64,000 bases of DNA from CADCTB01 sp963768975. Lineage in GTDB: Bacteria; Actinomycetota; Acidimicrobiia; Acidimicrobiales; AC-14. The notes beneath the pieces were generated by a model. It searched no databases, had not been told where the DNA came from, and worked only from the letters and a program-made list of their open reading frames with translations. The stretch spans positions 372,001 through 436,000 of the forward strand of contig CAVYKB010000009.1 of NCBI GenBank assembly GCA_963768975.1. The letters run 5' to 3'. How positions within the stretch are numbered: the stretch's first letter is position 1; the number at the start of each line of letters is the position of its first letter. Positions 47,960 to 56,726 of this stretch are shown here, piece after piece. The position numbers were made by a program, and so were the translations under genes.

Positions 47960-49282
47960 CTAGGACAAGCGGGCGGGACAGGTGGCGGCCACGCCGGCGA
48001 TGGCGCACTGGTCACCGGGGCCGGCGCCGACGTCGATGCGCTCGCCGGCGTCGGCGCTGATCCGGTCGGCGCCGGGGCCGCCGGAGGAGAAGTCGACGCC
48101 GGTCGACCCGACGAGGCTGTCGTTGCCGATCCCGCCGAACAACGTGTCGTTGCCCGGACCTCCCGAGAGCAAGTCGTTGCCGCCGAAGCCGAGGAGGATG
48201 TCGTTCCCGCCCAGGCCGGAGATGCGGTCGTCTCCCGGGCCGCCGCAGATCACGTCGTCACCTTCGGTGCCCACGATCAGGCCCGTGCCCGTGACGGTGC
48301 ACAGCCGTTGCCAGTCGCACCGGCCGTCGAAGTCGAAGGAGTTGGTCAGGCGGCGGACGTTGGTGCCGTCCGCGTTCATGGCGAACACCTCGTAGTTGCC
48401 GCCCGACACCGAGTAGTTGAACTCACCCTCGACCAGGCGGGTGAAGATGATCGTCGTCCCGTCGGGCGACCACGTCGGGAAGGCGTCGTAGCCCGGCCGG
48501 TTCGTGAGGTTGACCTGGTTGGTCCCGTCTGCGTTCATGACGAAGATCTCGTTCCCGCTGCCGGCGACGTTGCGGGTGAAGGTGATCTTGGTCCCGTCCG
48601 GGGACCACTCGGGAGTGCTGTCGCTGGCCGAGTTGTTGGTGAGGTTGACCAGGTTCCCCCCAAAGGAGTCCATCGACCAGATCTCGTTGTTGGTGCTTCG
48701 GTTGCTGACGAAGATGATCTTGGTGCCGTCAGGCGACCAGCGGGGGAAGTTGTCGTTGGCCGTGTTGGTGGTCAGGCGGACCTGCTCCGAACCGTCGGCG
48801 TTCATCTTGTAGATCTCGCTGTTGCCGTCACGGTTGCTGGACATGGCGATCTGCGAGCCGTCGGGGTGGTAGCTCTTGGCGATGTCCTCCGGCTTGCCGT
48901 TGGCGTAGAGCAGGGTCTTGCCGGTGCCGTCGGGGTTCATCAGGTAGAACTCGAAGGTGTCGTCCACCGCCTGCTCCGGCCGCTCGGACTCGTAAAGGAT
49001 CTTGGTGCCGTCGGGCGTCCACAGGGGGTTGTAGTCGGTGATCGGGTTCTCGTCGGTGACGTTCACCCGGCCCGAGCCGTCCGGGTTCATGACGAATATC
49101 TCGAAGTCGGCCACGTTCGTCGAGAAGGTCGGCGTCGTGCCACCGCAGGCGATCTTGCCGTTCAGGCCCTTGTTGTTCACGGCCTGCGCCGGCCCGTTCC
49201 ACACCAGCATGGCTCCGAGGACGCCGGCCGCGGCGGCGACCGTCCCGATCTTGTTGCGGCGGCTGCCGCGCGTGCCCGTCAT
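47960..49282 (-). CDS. secreted TolB-like (PD40) propeller with C-terminal RTX repeats
   Basis: 440 aa. Signal peptide at the N-terminus, then six or so PD40 units of the form DGTKIxF...NEIxxMNADGSxxVxLTN (for example WSPDGTKIIFVSNRSTNNEIW), a TolB-type beta-propeller. From about residue 350 Ca2+-binding RTX nonapeptides appear: GGPGDDRISGLGGNDILLG, GGNDLLSGGPGNDTLFG. A disulfide-capable tail (CAIAGVAATC) closes it. An exported Ca2+-dependent surface protein; function unknown, perhaps adhesion or scaffold. Codon use and composition are like its neighbours. Confidence 0.9.
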   Translation of the reverse strand: MTGTRGSRRNKIGTVAAAAGVLGAMLVWNGPAQAVNNKGLNGKIACGGTTPTFSTNVADFEIFVMNPDGSGRVNVTDENPITDYNPLWTPDGTKILYESERPEQAVDDTFEFYLMNPDGTGKTLLYANGKPEDIAKSYHPDGSQIAMSSNRDGNSEIYKMNADGSEQVRLTTNTANDNFPRWSPDGTKIIFVSNRSTNNEIWSMDSFGGNLVNLTNNSASDSTPEWSPDGTKITFTRNVAGSGNEIFVMNADGTNQVNLTNRPGYDAFPTWSPDGTTIIFTRLVEGEFNYSVSGGNYEVFAMNADGTNVRRLTNSFDFDGRCDWQRLCTVTGTGLIVGTEGDDVICGGPGDDRISGLGGNDILLGFGGNDLLSGGPGNDTLFGGIGNDSLVGSTGVDFSSGGPGADRISADAGERIDVGAGPGDQCAIAGVAATCPARLS

Positions 49283-49411
49283 GTTCCCGCTCCTTCAAGT
49301 CGTGACGCGGAGCTGGCCCAGCCCGGCCCCGCCGTTGTGCCGCCAGTCTCCCAGCGCGCTCCAGGTTGCTCAATAGGTGCACTTCGCCCTTAGCCGGGGT
49401 AGGAGACCTCC

Positions 49412-49633
49412 GTGGCTGAACACGAGGACGAGACCCTGATCGACCGCCTCCGCGGCACCGGCGTCGGAGTGGAGGACCCCAACATCGTGGGCGACGTCGG
49501 CCCGACCGACATCCCGCCCGGTCGAGACGGCAAGGGCGACGGGCTGTTCGCCGATCCGCCTGATGAGTGGGCGTCGGCCGACCCGATCGAGCCCGTCGAC
49601 TCGGTGGAGCCGCCGGACCTGCTGGCCGAGTAG
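49412..49633 (+). CDS. small acidic hypothetical protein (73 aa)
   Basis: GTG at 49412 following a TAGGAGA ribosome site. Asp/Glu/Pro-rich (GVEDPNIVGDVGPTDIPPG, EWASADPIEPVDSVEPPDLLAE) and likely disordered, without membrane or metal motifs. Divergent from the TolB/RTX gene. No family recognised; the ribosome site and consistent codon use make translation plausible. Confidence 0.55.
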   Translation: MAEHEDETLIDRLRGTGVGVEDPNIVGDVGPTDIPPGRDGKGDGLFADPPDEWASADPIEPVDSVEPPDLLAE

Positions 49634-49637
49634 GCGC

Positions 49638-49654
49638 CGGAGGCGCAGCCTCCG
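49638..49654. terminator. short GC hairpin between convergent genes
   Basis: CGGAGGC (49638-49644) and GCCTCCG (49648-49654) form a perfect 7-bp stem with a 3-base loop. It lies just after the small acidic gene and just before the 3' end of the convergent phosphatase gene. No U tract is visible. Confidence 0.45.
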
Positions 49655-49668
49655 AGGGGAGTAACCGG

Positions 49669-51312
49669 CTACGCCGGCAGCACCGCCCGCCGGACGGCCC
49701 GTACGACCGTCCGCTCCTCGACGCGCCGCACGGTGAGGTCGTCGGTGAGGGCCCGCACCACATAGATCCCCCGCCCCTGCTCGGCCTCGAGGTCGGGATC
49801 CTCGACACGGTGGCTGAGCTCCATGCCGGCGCCGTCGTCCTCCACCTCGACGATGAGTGCGTCGCCGTCGGCCCATGCCCGCATGGTCAGCGCACCGGGC
49901 TTGCCGCTGGCGTGGCGGACGGCGTTGGAGCACAGCTCGGAGGCGACGAGCAGCAAGTCGGCCTGCTCGGTGGCGTCGAGTGACAGGTGCTCGAGCCAGT
50001 CGCCGAGGAGGTGGCGGGCCAGTGGCACCGTGGCCAGGCTGGGCGAGAACCGGTACTCGAAGGCGCCGAGAGGCGGCGTCGACTCGCTGCCGGGCGGGAT
50101 GCGCCGGCGAAGGACCAGGGCCAGGGAGTCGTCGCGGCGCATGGCGCCCGACAGCGATCGCTCGACCAGGGCCCGGGCCAGATGGGGCGCCGGGTACTGG
50201 GCTGTTTCGGCGGCGGCCTTGGTGATGCGGTCGAGGCCGGACACGATGTCCTTGGTGGCCTCGACGAGGCCGTCGGTGTAGAGGATGAGCGTCTCCTGCC
50301 GGCCGAGCGTGAGCTCGACCACCCTTGTCGTGCCCGCGCCGGGGTAGCCGATCGGGACGCCGGGCGCGCTCACCTGGTGCGCCCTGCCGTCGGCGGTGAC
50401 GACCAGCGCCGGCGGATGGCCGCCTCCGGCCAGGCGCACGGAGCCGTCGGCCGGCCGGTAGCGCGCCACCATCACCGTCGCCACCAGGTCGGGGCTCTGG
50501 GCGGTCGTGAGGGTGTCGGCCCGGGCGACGAGGTCCTCCATGCGGCAGCCGTCGAGGGTGAGCAGGCGCAGGGCGTGGCAGACGCTGACCGCCTCCTTGG
50601 TGGCGCCCACGCCCTTGCCCATGACGTCGACGATGGCCAGGTGCAGATCGCCGTCGGGCAGGACCAGCCAGTCGTAGAGGTCGCCACCGGTGGGGGAGCT
50701 GGGGTCGGCCGACACGTAATGCACGCCCAGCTCGGCGGATTCGGCCACGACCGGTGGCGGCTGGACCGCCTCCTGGAGCTGGTGAACGATCTCACGCTGG
50801 ACGGCCTGGAGCTCGGCCAGGCGCTCCATCGTCCCGAGGTTGTCGAGGGCGACGCCGAGGTGGTCGGCGAGAGCGGCGGCGGCCGCTTCGTCGAGGGTGC
50901 CGAACACGTCAGCCCCGGGGTGGACGAGGAGCAGCGCCCCGTGCACCGCGCCGTCGCCTCCGACCACCGGGACGGCGAGGCAGCTGGAGTCGGCCGGCAG
51001 CTCGAGGCGCTGCAGGAAGCGGCGGTGCCGGCGGTCGAGCGCCAGGTCGCCGGCCCGGAGGACCCGCCGGCCGCCGGCGTCGGGCCGGACGAGGCGGGCC
51101 AGCGCAGGCCGGGCGAACCGGTCTATCTCGCCGACGGGCACGCCCGAGGCGGCAGCCATGTCGACGCGGTCGCCGAGCCCCACAAAGGCGGCGAACGAGG
51201 CGTGCGTGATGGCCCGAGCCTCCTCGGTGACCCATTCGAGTTTGCCGGTGATCTCGCCCGTGCCGTGGACTGCCCGAGCAGCTCGAGCGAGCACCTCCAC
51301 GTCGGAGCGCAT
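49669..51312 (-). CDS. GAF-SpoIIE (PP2C) phosphatase with C-terminal HATPase
   Basis: 547 aa from ATG 51312. A GAF-type sensor (about 1-165) is followed by a coiled linker (LAELQAVQREIVHQLQEAVQP) and a SpoIIE PP2C phosphatase domain. The latter has GGDLYDWLVLPDGDLHLAIVDVMGKGVGA, VRLAGGGHPPALVV and LILYTDGLVEATKDI, with the metal-ligand Asp residues present. The C-terminus is an RsbW-like HATPase (VASELCSNAVRHA, VEDDGAGMELSHRV). Such proteins switch partner STAS antagonists and anti-sigma kinases in response to a ligand. The STAS protein at 7617-7991 is a possible partner. Confidence 0.93.
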   Translation of the reverse strand: MRSDVEVLARAARAVHGTGEITGKLEWVTEEARAITHASFAAFVGLGDRVDMAAASGVPVGEIDRFARPALARLVRPDAGGRRVLRAGDLALDRRHRRFLQRLELPADSSCLAVPVVGGDGAVHGALLLVHPGADVFGTLDEAAAAALADHLGVALDNLGTMERLAELQAVQREIVHQLQEAVQPPPVVAESAELGVHYVSADPSSPTGGDLYDWLVLPDGDLHLAIVDVMGKGVGATKEAVSVCHALRLLTLDGCRMEDLVARADTLTTAQSPDLVATVMVARYRPADGSVRLAGGGHPPALVVTADGRAHQVSAPGVPIGYPGAGTTRVVELTLGRQETLILYTDGLVEATKDIVSGLDRITKAAAETAQYPAPHLARALVERSLSGAMRRDDSLALVLRRRIPPGSESTPPLGAFEYRFSPSLATVPLARHLLGDWLEHLSLDATEQADLLLVASELCSNAVRHASGKPGALTMRAWADGDALIVEVEDDGAGMELSHRVEDPDLEAEQGRGIYVVRALTDDLTVRRVEERTVVRAVRRAVLPA

Positions 51313-51349
51313 CAAAAGCGAGGCTAGCGGGTCGGTAGCGTGGCTCGAA

Positions 51350-52186
51350 ATGGTGCGCTGGGAGGACGAGGCCCACGTCGAGGGGGTCCGGGAGCGTGAC
51401 TTCGCCGCCGAGGCCGGCGGGCGGACGGTGCCCGGCGTCCTCTGGCTTCCAGGCGACGGCGATGGCCCGCGGCCGCTGGTCTTGCTCGGCCACGGCGCCA
51501 CCCGGCACAAGCGGATCGACTACCTGGTGGCACTGGGCCGGCGCCTGGCCGCCGACTACGGGTTCGCGGCGGCGGCCATCGACGCCCCCGGCCACGGTGG
51601 CCGGCGGGCGCCTGGCCACGAAGACGAGGTGGCGCTGTTCGGGGCCTTCCTGACCGAGTGGTCACGGGAGGGCACCGTCGATGACATGGTGGCCGACTGG
51701 CGCGCCGCCATCGATGCGGTACGCGCCCTCCACGAAGTGGGCGACGGGCCCGTGGGCTACTGGGGACTGTCGATGGGCACCATCTACGGCGTGCCGCTGG
51801 TGGCCGCCGAGCCCCGTATCCAGGTGGCGGTGTTCGGGCTGATGGGCCTGTTGGGCCCGACCCGAGAGCGCCTGTCCGTCGATGCGGCCTCGGTCACCTG
51901 CCCGGTTTTGTTCATCCAGCAGTGGGACGACTCACTGATCCCACGGGCGGAGACATTCGAGCTGTTCGACGCCCTGGGATCGGTCGACAAGCGCCTGCAC
52001 GCCCATCCCGGCGACCACGCCGCGGTGCCGGTGGAGGAGATCGCCTTCTCGGCCCGGTTCCTGGCCCGCCACCTGGCGCCTCACGCCGGTGAGGCGCGAC
52101 CGCAGCCGGCCCGGGAGGCCGGCTCAGTGATTCGCCTCGGCGGGGCACCGGACGACAACATGGGCGGGGAACACCTGCACCGATAA
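51350..52186 (+). CDS. alpha/beta-hydrolase (dienelactone-hydrolase-like)
   Basis: 278 aa from ATG 51350. LPGDGDGPRPLVLLGHGATRHK oxyanion region, the nucleophile elbow GYWGLSMGTIYG, the acid in PVLFIQQWDDSLIP and the His in HPGDHAAVPVEEIAF form a catalytic triad. The protein is soluble; substrate unknown. The last 20 residues (GSVIRLGGAPDDNMGG and after) are encoded opposite the bsaP gene and may not belong to the folded domain. The next plus-strand gene is over 1.2 kb away. Confidence 0.88.
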   Translation: MVRWEDEAHVEGVRERDFAAEAGGRTVPGVLWLPGDGDGPRPLVLLGHGATRHKRIDYLVALGRRLAADYGFAAAAIDAPGHGGRRAPGHEDEVALFGAFLTEWSREGTVDDMVADWRAAIDAVRALHEVGDGPVGYWGLSMGTIYGVPLVAAEPRIQVAVFGLMGLLGPTRERLSVDAASVTCPVLFIQQWDDSLIPRAETFELFDALGSVDKRLHAHPGDHAAVPVEEIAFSARFLARHLAPHAGEARPQPAREAGSVIRLGGAPDDNMGGEHLHR

Positions 52187-52312
52187 GCGCCGGCCGCACC
52201 CGGCGCAGAACCGAGGCGGGTCGAGGTCGCCGGCGCAGCGGCCGTCGCACGCGGGCGGGGGGCGGCCGCAGCCCGTGCAGCGCCGCTCTGCGGCCGAGCC
52301 GGTGATGGTCAG
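52124..52312 (-). CDS. bsaP: biotin synthase auxiliary protein (BsaP-like)
   Basis: 62 aa small zinc-ribbon-like protein. CTGCG (Cys12, Cys15), a Cys22/Cys26 pair in ACDGRC, then DPPRFCAGCGRRLSVQV (Cys36, Cys39) and a closing Cys56. The phrase DPPRFCxxCGRR and the position behind bioB match the mycobacterial protein described as required for biotin synthase activity. No ATG/GTG/TTG lies near the start; the CTG at 52312 overlaps the bioB stop (CTGA, a four-base overlap like ATGA). The reading frame overlaps the end of the convergent hydrolase gene by 63 bases. Confidence 0.8.
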   Translation of the reverse strand: MTITGSAAERRCTGCGRPPPACDGRCAGDLDPPRFCAGCGRRLSVQVFPAHVVVRCPAEANH

Positions 52313-53307
52313 AGGACCTTCGACAGGGCCCCCACCGGCATGCCGAGGTCGGCCAGGAGGTCGAGGTCGTCCTGGGGGGCGCGGCCCAGGGTCGTCAGAT
52401 AGTTGCCGACGATCAGAGCGTTGATGCCCGACGTCAGCCCCATGGCCTGGAGCTGGCGGAGGGTGACCTCCCGGCCGCCGGCGTAGCGCAGGATCACGCC
52501 GGGCAGGCCCAGGCGGAAAAGGGCGATCCAGCGGATGGCTTCCATGGGCTCGACCAGCGGGCGGGTCGCCATCGGCGTGCCGGGGCGGGGGTTGAGGAAG
52601 TTGACCGGCACCTCGGCGGGGTCGACGTCGCGCAGCTGGCCGATGAGCTCGAGCCGCTGGTCGTCGGACTCGCCCATGCCGAGAAGGGCCCCGCAGCACA
52701 GCTCCATGCCGGCGTCGCGGACCAGGCGGCAGGTGTCGGCCCGCTCCTCCCACGTGTGGGTGGTGACGACCTCGGCGAAGTAGGAGCGGGCCGTCTCCAG
52801 GTTGTGGTTGTAGCGGTGGAGGCCGGCGCCGGCTAGGCGCCGGGCCTGCTCGGCGGTGAGGATGCCGAGGCTGGCGGCGACGTTGAGGCCGGTGCGTTCG
52901 GTGATGAGCGGGATGGCGTCGATCACCCGGGCGAGGGTGCGCTCGTCGGGGCCCCGAAGGGCGACGACGATGCAGAACTCCGACGCGCCCAGCTTGGCCG
53001 TCTCCTCCGCCGCCGCAAGGAGGTCGTCGAGGGGGAGGAGCGGCGCGGCCCGCACAGGGGAGGCGAACCTCGCCGACTGGCTGCAGAACCCGCAGTCCTC
53101 GGGGCAGCCACCGGTCCTGGCCGAGAGGATCCCCTCGACCTCGACGGTTGGCCCGCACCAGGCCAGGCGCACCTCATGGGCCAGGGCAGCGAGCGCCGGC
53201 ACCGACGCCGGCGGGAGGGCGGCGAGGGCGGCCAGCTCGCCGGCGGTGAGCTGCCGGCGTTCGTCGAGGAGGGCGCCGCCGGCGGCGGCGAGCAGCGGTG
53301 AGGTCAC
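52309..53307 (-). CDS. bioB: biotin synthase
   Basis: 332 aa from GTG 53307. Radical-SAM enzyme converting dethiobiotin to biotin. Cys68, Cys72 and Cys75 (RTGGCPEDCGFCSQSA) bind the [4Fe-4S] cluster. Further on are NHNLETARSYF, the LCCGALLGMGESDDQRLEL region, VNFLNPRPGTPM and LRYAGGREVTLRQLQAMG. Other GTG codons just upstream could extend the N-terminus by a few residues. Coupled to the BsaP-like gene by a 4-base overlap. No other biotin genes are in the window. Confidence 0.96.
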   Translation of the reverse strand: MTSPLLAAAGGALLDERRQLTAGELAALAALPPASVPALAALAHEVRLAWCGPTVEVEGILSARTGGCPEDCGFCSQSARFASPVRAAPLLPLDDLLAAAEETAKLGASEFCIVVALRGPDERTLARVIDAIPLITERTGLNVAASLGILTAEQARRLAGAGLHRYNHNLETARSYFAEVVTTHTWEERADTCRLVRDAGMELCCGALLGMGESDDQRLELIGQLRDVDPAEVPVNFLNPRPGTPMATRPLVEPMEAIRWIALFRLGLPGVILRYAGGREVTLRQLQAMGLTSGINALIVGNYLTTLGRAPQDDLDLLADLGMPVGALSKVL

Positions 53308-53401
53308 CCGGATCACGGTAGTGACCACTGGCGGGGAGCCGCCACGTGCGCCGGCCGGCCTGAGCGCCCGGCGTCGTTCAAGATCGGGCCTTGAACGGTC
53401 G

Positions 53402-56002
53402 ATGAGTGACGTGATGACTGTGACCTCGCCACACGTCGTACATCGACTCGCGCCCGTGGGCGGACCTCTCGCCGGGCGGACAGACGAGATGGAGGCGCTG
53501 CGGGGGGCCTGGGCTGACGCGGTCGCCGGCCACGGCGGCATCGTCATGCTGGGCGGTGGGGCCGGCGTCGGAAAGAGCCGGTTGGCGGCCGAGCTGGCCG
53601 GCGAGGTCGACGCCGAGGGGGCAACGGTGCTGGTCGGGCGCTGTCCCGCCGGAGGCGCTGAGCCTTATCACCCGCTGGTCGAGGCTCTCGGACCGCTGCC
53701 CCCCGGCCACCTTCGCGGCCGCGTCGGCGTGTTCGGCGAACTGGCCAAGGGTGTGGCGGCCCGGGCGGAGCGGTCGCCCGTGCTCGTCGTGCTCGACGAC
53801 CTGCACCGGATCGACCGGTCTACGGCGCTGGCCATCCGCAGCCTGGCCGATGTTGCGGCCGGGGCAAAGGTACTCCTGGTCGGCACCTACCGGGAGACGG
53901 CCGTCGACCGGGCCCACCCCCTGAATGAGCTCCTCAGCCACCCGGCGGTGGAGCGGATGGAGGTCGAAGGTCTGACCGCCGACGACGTGGCCGAGCTGGT
54001 GGGTGACGCCGAGCTGGGCCGGCGTCTGTGGCGGGAGTCGGCCGGGAACCCGGTAGCGATCGCCGAGCTGCTCCGGCCCGGAGCGCTCGACGGGCATCGC
54101 CGTACCTTCGACGAGCTGGTGGCCCGCCGGGTGGGCGAGCTGAAGCAGCCGGCGCGGGCCTTCCTGGAGGCGGCAGCGGTCGCCGGTTCGGAGTTCCACG
54201 TCGCCGCAGTCGCCCGCGCCCTCGGTCTGCGCACGGAGCGGGGCATGACCGCGCTCAGGCACGTCGCCGGCGCCGGCTTCGTGGTCGAGGAGCCCGCCGG
54301 CCCCGGCGCCAGCCGGCGGTTCGTGCACGACATGGTCCGGGAGTCGGTGGAGCGAGGGCTGGAGCCCGGGGCCCGGGTCGACCTGCACCTGCGCATCGGC
54401 CGGGCCCTCGGTGCCCATCCCCGGCAGTCGGGCGCCCCGGCGGCCCTGCTGGCCTGGCACTACCGGGCTGCGTCGCCCGTCGGCGGGTCGCCGCCGGCCC
54501 TCGGCTACTCGGCGCAGGCCGGCGAGCGGGCCATGGAGCTGCTGGCCTGGGAGGAGGCGGCCGTCCACTTCGGCCACGCCCTCGCCGCGTCCGCCGGCGC
54601 CCGCCCCCAGATGCGGACCGACCTCCTCCTCGCCCTCGGTGAGGCCCAGCGGCTGGCCGGCGAGAAGGCGCGGGCCCGGCAGGCGTTCCTGGAGGCGGCG
54701 ACGATGGCCGAGGCGTGCCACGACGGCGCCCGGCTGGCCCGGGCCGCCCTGGCCCTCGGCCACGTCGAAGCGGTGTGGGGCACCGACACTGAGCTCGAGC
54801 GCCTCGCCGCCGAGGCGCGGACCATGCTGGGTGAGGTCGTCCCCTCGTCGGTGGCTGCGGCCGCGACCGCCCGGTTCACCGACTTCGCGTCCGAGGCCCT
54901 CTACGACGCCCTCGACGGCGTCCACCGGCACGCCGATCCGGACCCCGAGCCGCCGCCGCCGGCGCCCACGGTGATCGACCACGCCGGTCGGGTGGCGGGA
55001 GACGCCATCCACCGGGCCCGCCACGTCGCCATGGCCGGCCCCGAACACGTCACCGAGCGGCTGGCCGCCGCCGAGGAGATCGTGGCCCTCGCAGCCAAGA
55101 CGGGCGACGACGAGCTTGCCGTCTCCGGACACGGCTGGCGGATGATCGACGCCCTGGAGCTGGGCCGGGCCGACCAGTCCGCCGCCGACCAGGCCACCCA
55201 TGCCGCCGCCGCCCGCCGGCTCGGCGGGCCCCGGCCGGCGGCCGATGTCGAGACCTGGGCGGCCATGCGTGCCCTCCTCGACGGCCGGGCCGACGACGCC
55301 CGCGCCGCCGCCGCGGCCGCATTCGCCATGGCGTACGAGGCCGGCGACCCCGAGGCCGAGGAGACCTACCTGACCCAGCGCTGGTGGCTGGCCCTCGAGT
55401 GGGGCTCGGACCACGAGCTGTCGACCATCGCCGGCGAGTGCCGTGAGCGGGCCGCGTCGTCCGCCGGCGGGAGGGCGTGGCGGGCGGCAGCCGCGCTGGC
55501 GCTGGCCCGGAGTGGCCGGGTCGACCTGGCCGCAGAGGAGCTGCGGCGGGTGACCGACCACGGCCTGGGCGAGCTCATCCGCGACACCCACCGCCTTCAT
55601 CCCCTTGCCAGCCTGGCCGAGGCGGCCTGGATCGCCGACGACGGTTCGCGGGCCGCGGTCGTCGGCCCGCTGCTGGAGCCCTTCGCCGACCGCCTGATCG
55701 TGGCCGGCCGGGGATGCGTTTGCATGGGATCGGTCGCCCGGCACTGCGGTCTGGTCTCGGCCGCGACCCATCGGTGGGACGACGCCGGCCACAGCTTCCT
55801 CACCGCCCAGTCCGTCCACCGCAGCATCGGCGCCCTCCCTCTGCTGGCCCGCACCCGGTTCGAGTGGTCGACCGTGCTGCTCCGGCGGGGCCGCAAGGGC
55901 GACCGCCGGCGGGCGGCCGAATGGCGCCGCAAGTCCGAGGAGCTGGCCACCCGCCTGGGGATGACCCGCCTGCAGGAGGAGCTGGCCCGCTGGGGTACGT
56001 AG
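53402..56002 (+). CDS. large AAA ATPase with TPR-like repeats (LuxR/MalT-type without HTH)
   Basis: 866 aa. N-terminal AAA_16-type ATPase: Walker A GGGAGVGKSRLAAELAGE (residue ~51-58), Walker B VLVVLDDLHRID, LLVGTYRE. The rest (from about 330) is long alpha-helical repeats (TPR-like), for example ALAASAGARPQMRTDLLLALGEAQRLAGEKARARQAF. Proteins of this layout are usually signal-transduction ATPases ending in a LuxR HTH; this C-terminus (RRAAEWRRKSEELATRLGMTRLQEELARWGT) has no HTH. It is divergent from bioB (94 bases). Partner and ligand unknown. Confidence 0.88.
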   Translation: MSDVMTVTSPHVVHRLAPVGGPLAGRTDEMEALRGAWADAVAGHGGIVMLGGGAGVGKSRLAAELAGEVDAEGATVLVGRCPAGGAEPYHPLVEALGPLPPGHLRGRVGVFGELAKGVAARAERSPVLVVLDDLHRIDRSTALAIRSLADVAAGAKVLLVGTYRETAVDRAHPLNELLSHPAVERMEVEGLTADDVAELVGDAELGRRLWRESAGNPVAIAELLRPGALDGHRRTFDELVARRVGELKQPARAFLEAAAVAGSEFHVAAVARALGLRTERGMTALRHVAGAGFVVEEPAGPGASRRFVHDMVRESVERGLEPGARVDLHLRIGRALGAHPRQSGAPAALLAWHYRAASPVGGSPPALGYSAQAGERAMELLAWEEAAVHFGHALAASAGARPQMRTDLLLALGEAQRLAGEKARARQAFLEAATMAEACHDGARLARAALALGHVEAVWGTDTELERLAAEARTMLGEVVPSSVAAAATARFTDFASEALYDALDGVHRHADPDPEPPPPAPTVIDHAGRVAGDAIHRARHVAMAGPEHVTERLAAAEEIVALAAKTGDDELAVSGHGWRMIDALELGRADQSAADQATHAAAARRLGGPRPAADVETWAAMRALLDGRADDARAAAAAAFAMAYEAGDPEAEETYLTQRWWLALEWGSDHELSTIAGECRERAASSAGGRAWRAAAALALARSGRVDLAAEELRRVTDHGLGELIRDTHRLHPLASLAEAAWIADDGSRAAVVGPLLEPFADRLIVAGRGCVCMGSVARHCGLVSAATHRWDDAGHSFLTAQSVHRSIGALPLLARTRFEWSTVLLRRGRKGDRRRAAEWRRKSEELATRLGMTRLQEELARWGT

Positions 56003-56015
56003 CATCGTCGGCGCT

Positions 56016-56723
56016 GTGACGACGGATACCTCCGGGCGCAGGCCCGGCATCGACGTGGTGATCGCGGCCCGCAACGAGGCGTCCACCGTGGCCGACGTCG
56101 TGTTGGCGGCCAGGGCGTGCCGGTTCGCGCGTGAGGTGATCGTGGTCGACGACGGCTCGGCCGACGGCACCGGGGAGGTGGCGGCGGCGGCCGGCGCCAA
56201 GGTCCTGCGCCGCAACGCCCCCTCGGGCTCGAAGGCCAACGCCATGGAGCTGGGTGTGGCGGCCACCGACGCCGAGGCCATCCTGTTCTGCGACGCCGAC
56301 GTCGTGGGCCTTCTCCCCAGCCACCTCGACGACATCTGCCGGCCGTACATCGAGGGCCGGGCGGCGATGTCAGTGGGGTGGTTCGACTACGGGATGCTCA
56401 ACCCGCTGGTCCGCCGGCTGCCGCCGACCAGCGGCGAGCGGGTCGTGCCCCGGTGGGTGTGGGAGGCGGTCCTGCCGGCGAAGCGGACCGGCTACTCGAT
56501 CGAGATCATGATCAACGAGGTCATCGCCGAGGGCCGCCTGCCCACCACCGTGCGCATCATGCCCGGCGTGTACCACCGGACCAAGCGTCACAAGCTCGGA
56601 CGGCGGCGGGGGTACCGGGAGACGTGGCGGATGTTCTGGCACCTCATCGGCCTGCCGGCCACCGGGGTCGTCCGTTGGCGGACGCAGTGGTTCTACCTGC
56701 GAGGGCTGACGGTCGAGGACTGA
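56016..56723 (+). CDS. glycosyltransferase family 2 (small)
   Basis: 235 aa, GTG start. GT2 fold: GIDVVIAARNEASTVADVVLAARAC, VIVVDDGSADGTGEVAAAA, NAPSGSKANAMELGVAAT, the metal-binding ILFCDADVVGLL. It ends in an amphipathic basic region. Related to dolichol-phosphate/polyprenyl-phosphate mannosyltransferase-type enzymes, but the C-terminal transmembrane part is absent. 13 bases after the AAA-TPR gene. Confidence 0.88.
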   Translation: MTTDTSGRRPGIDVVIAARNEASTVADVVLAARACRFAREVIVVDDGSADGTGEVAAAAGAKVLRRNAPSGSKANAMELGVAATDAEAILFCDADVVGLLPSHLDDICRPYIEGRAAMSVGWFDYGMLNPLVRRLPPTSGERVVPRWVWEAVLPAKRTGYSIEIMINEVIAEGRLPTTVRIMPGVYHRTKRHKLGRRRGYRETWRMFWHLIGLPATGVVRWRTQWFYLRGLTVED

Positions 56724-56726
56724 CGG

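Noticed and set aside
53378..56350. 990-codon minus-strand open frame opposite the AAA-TPR gene
   Set aside because: Composition (Arg/Gly/Pro/His low complexity) and lack of motifs mark it as an antisense shadow; the plus strand has clear Walker motifs.
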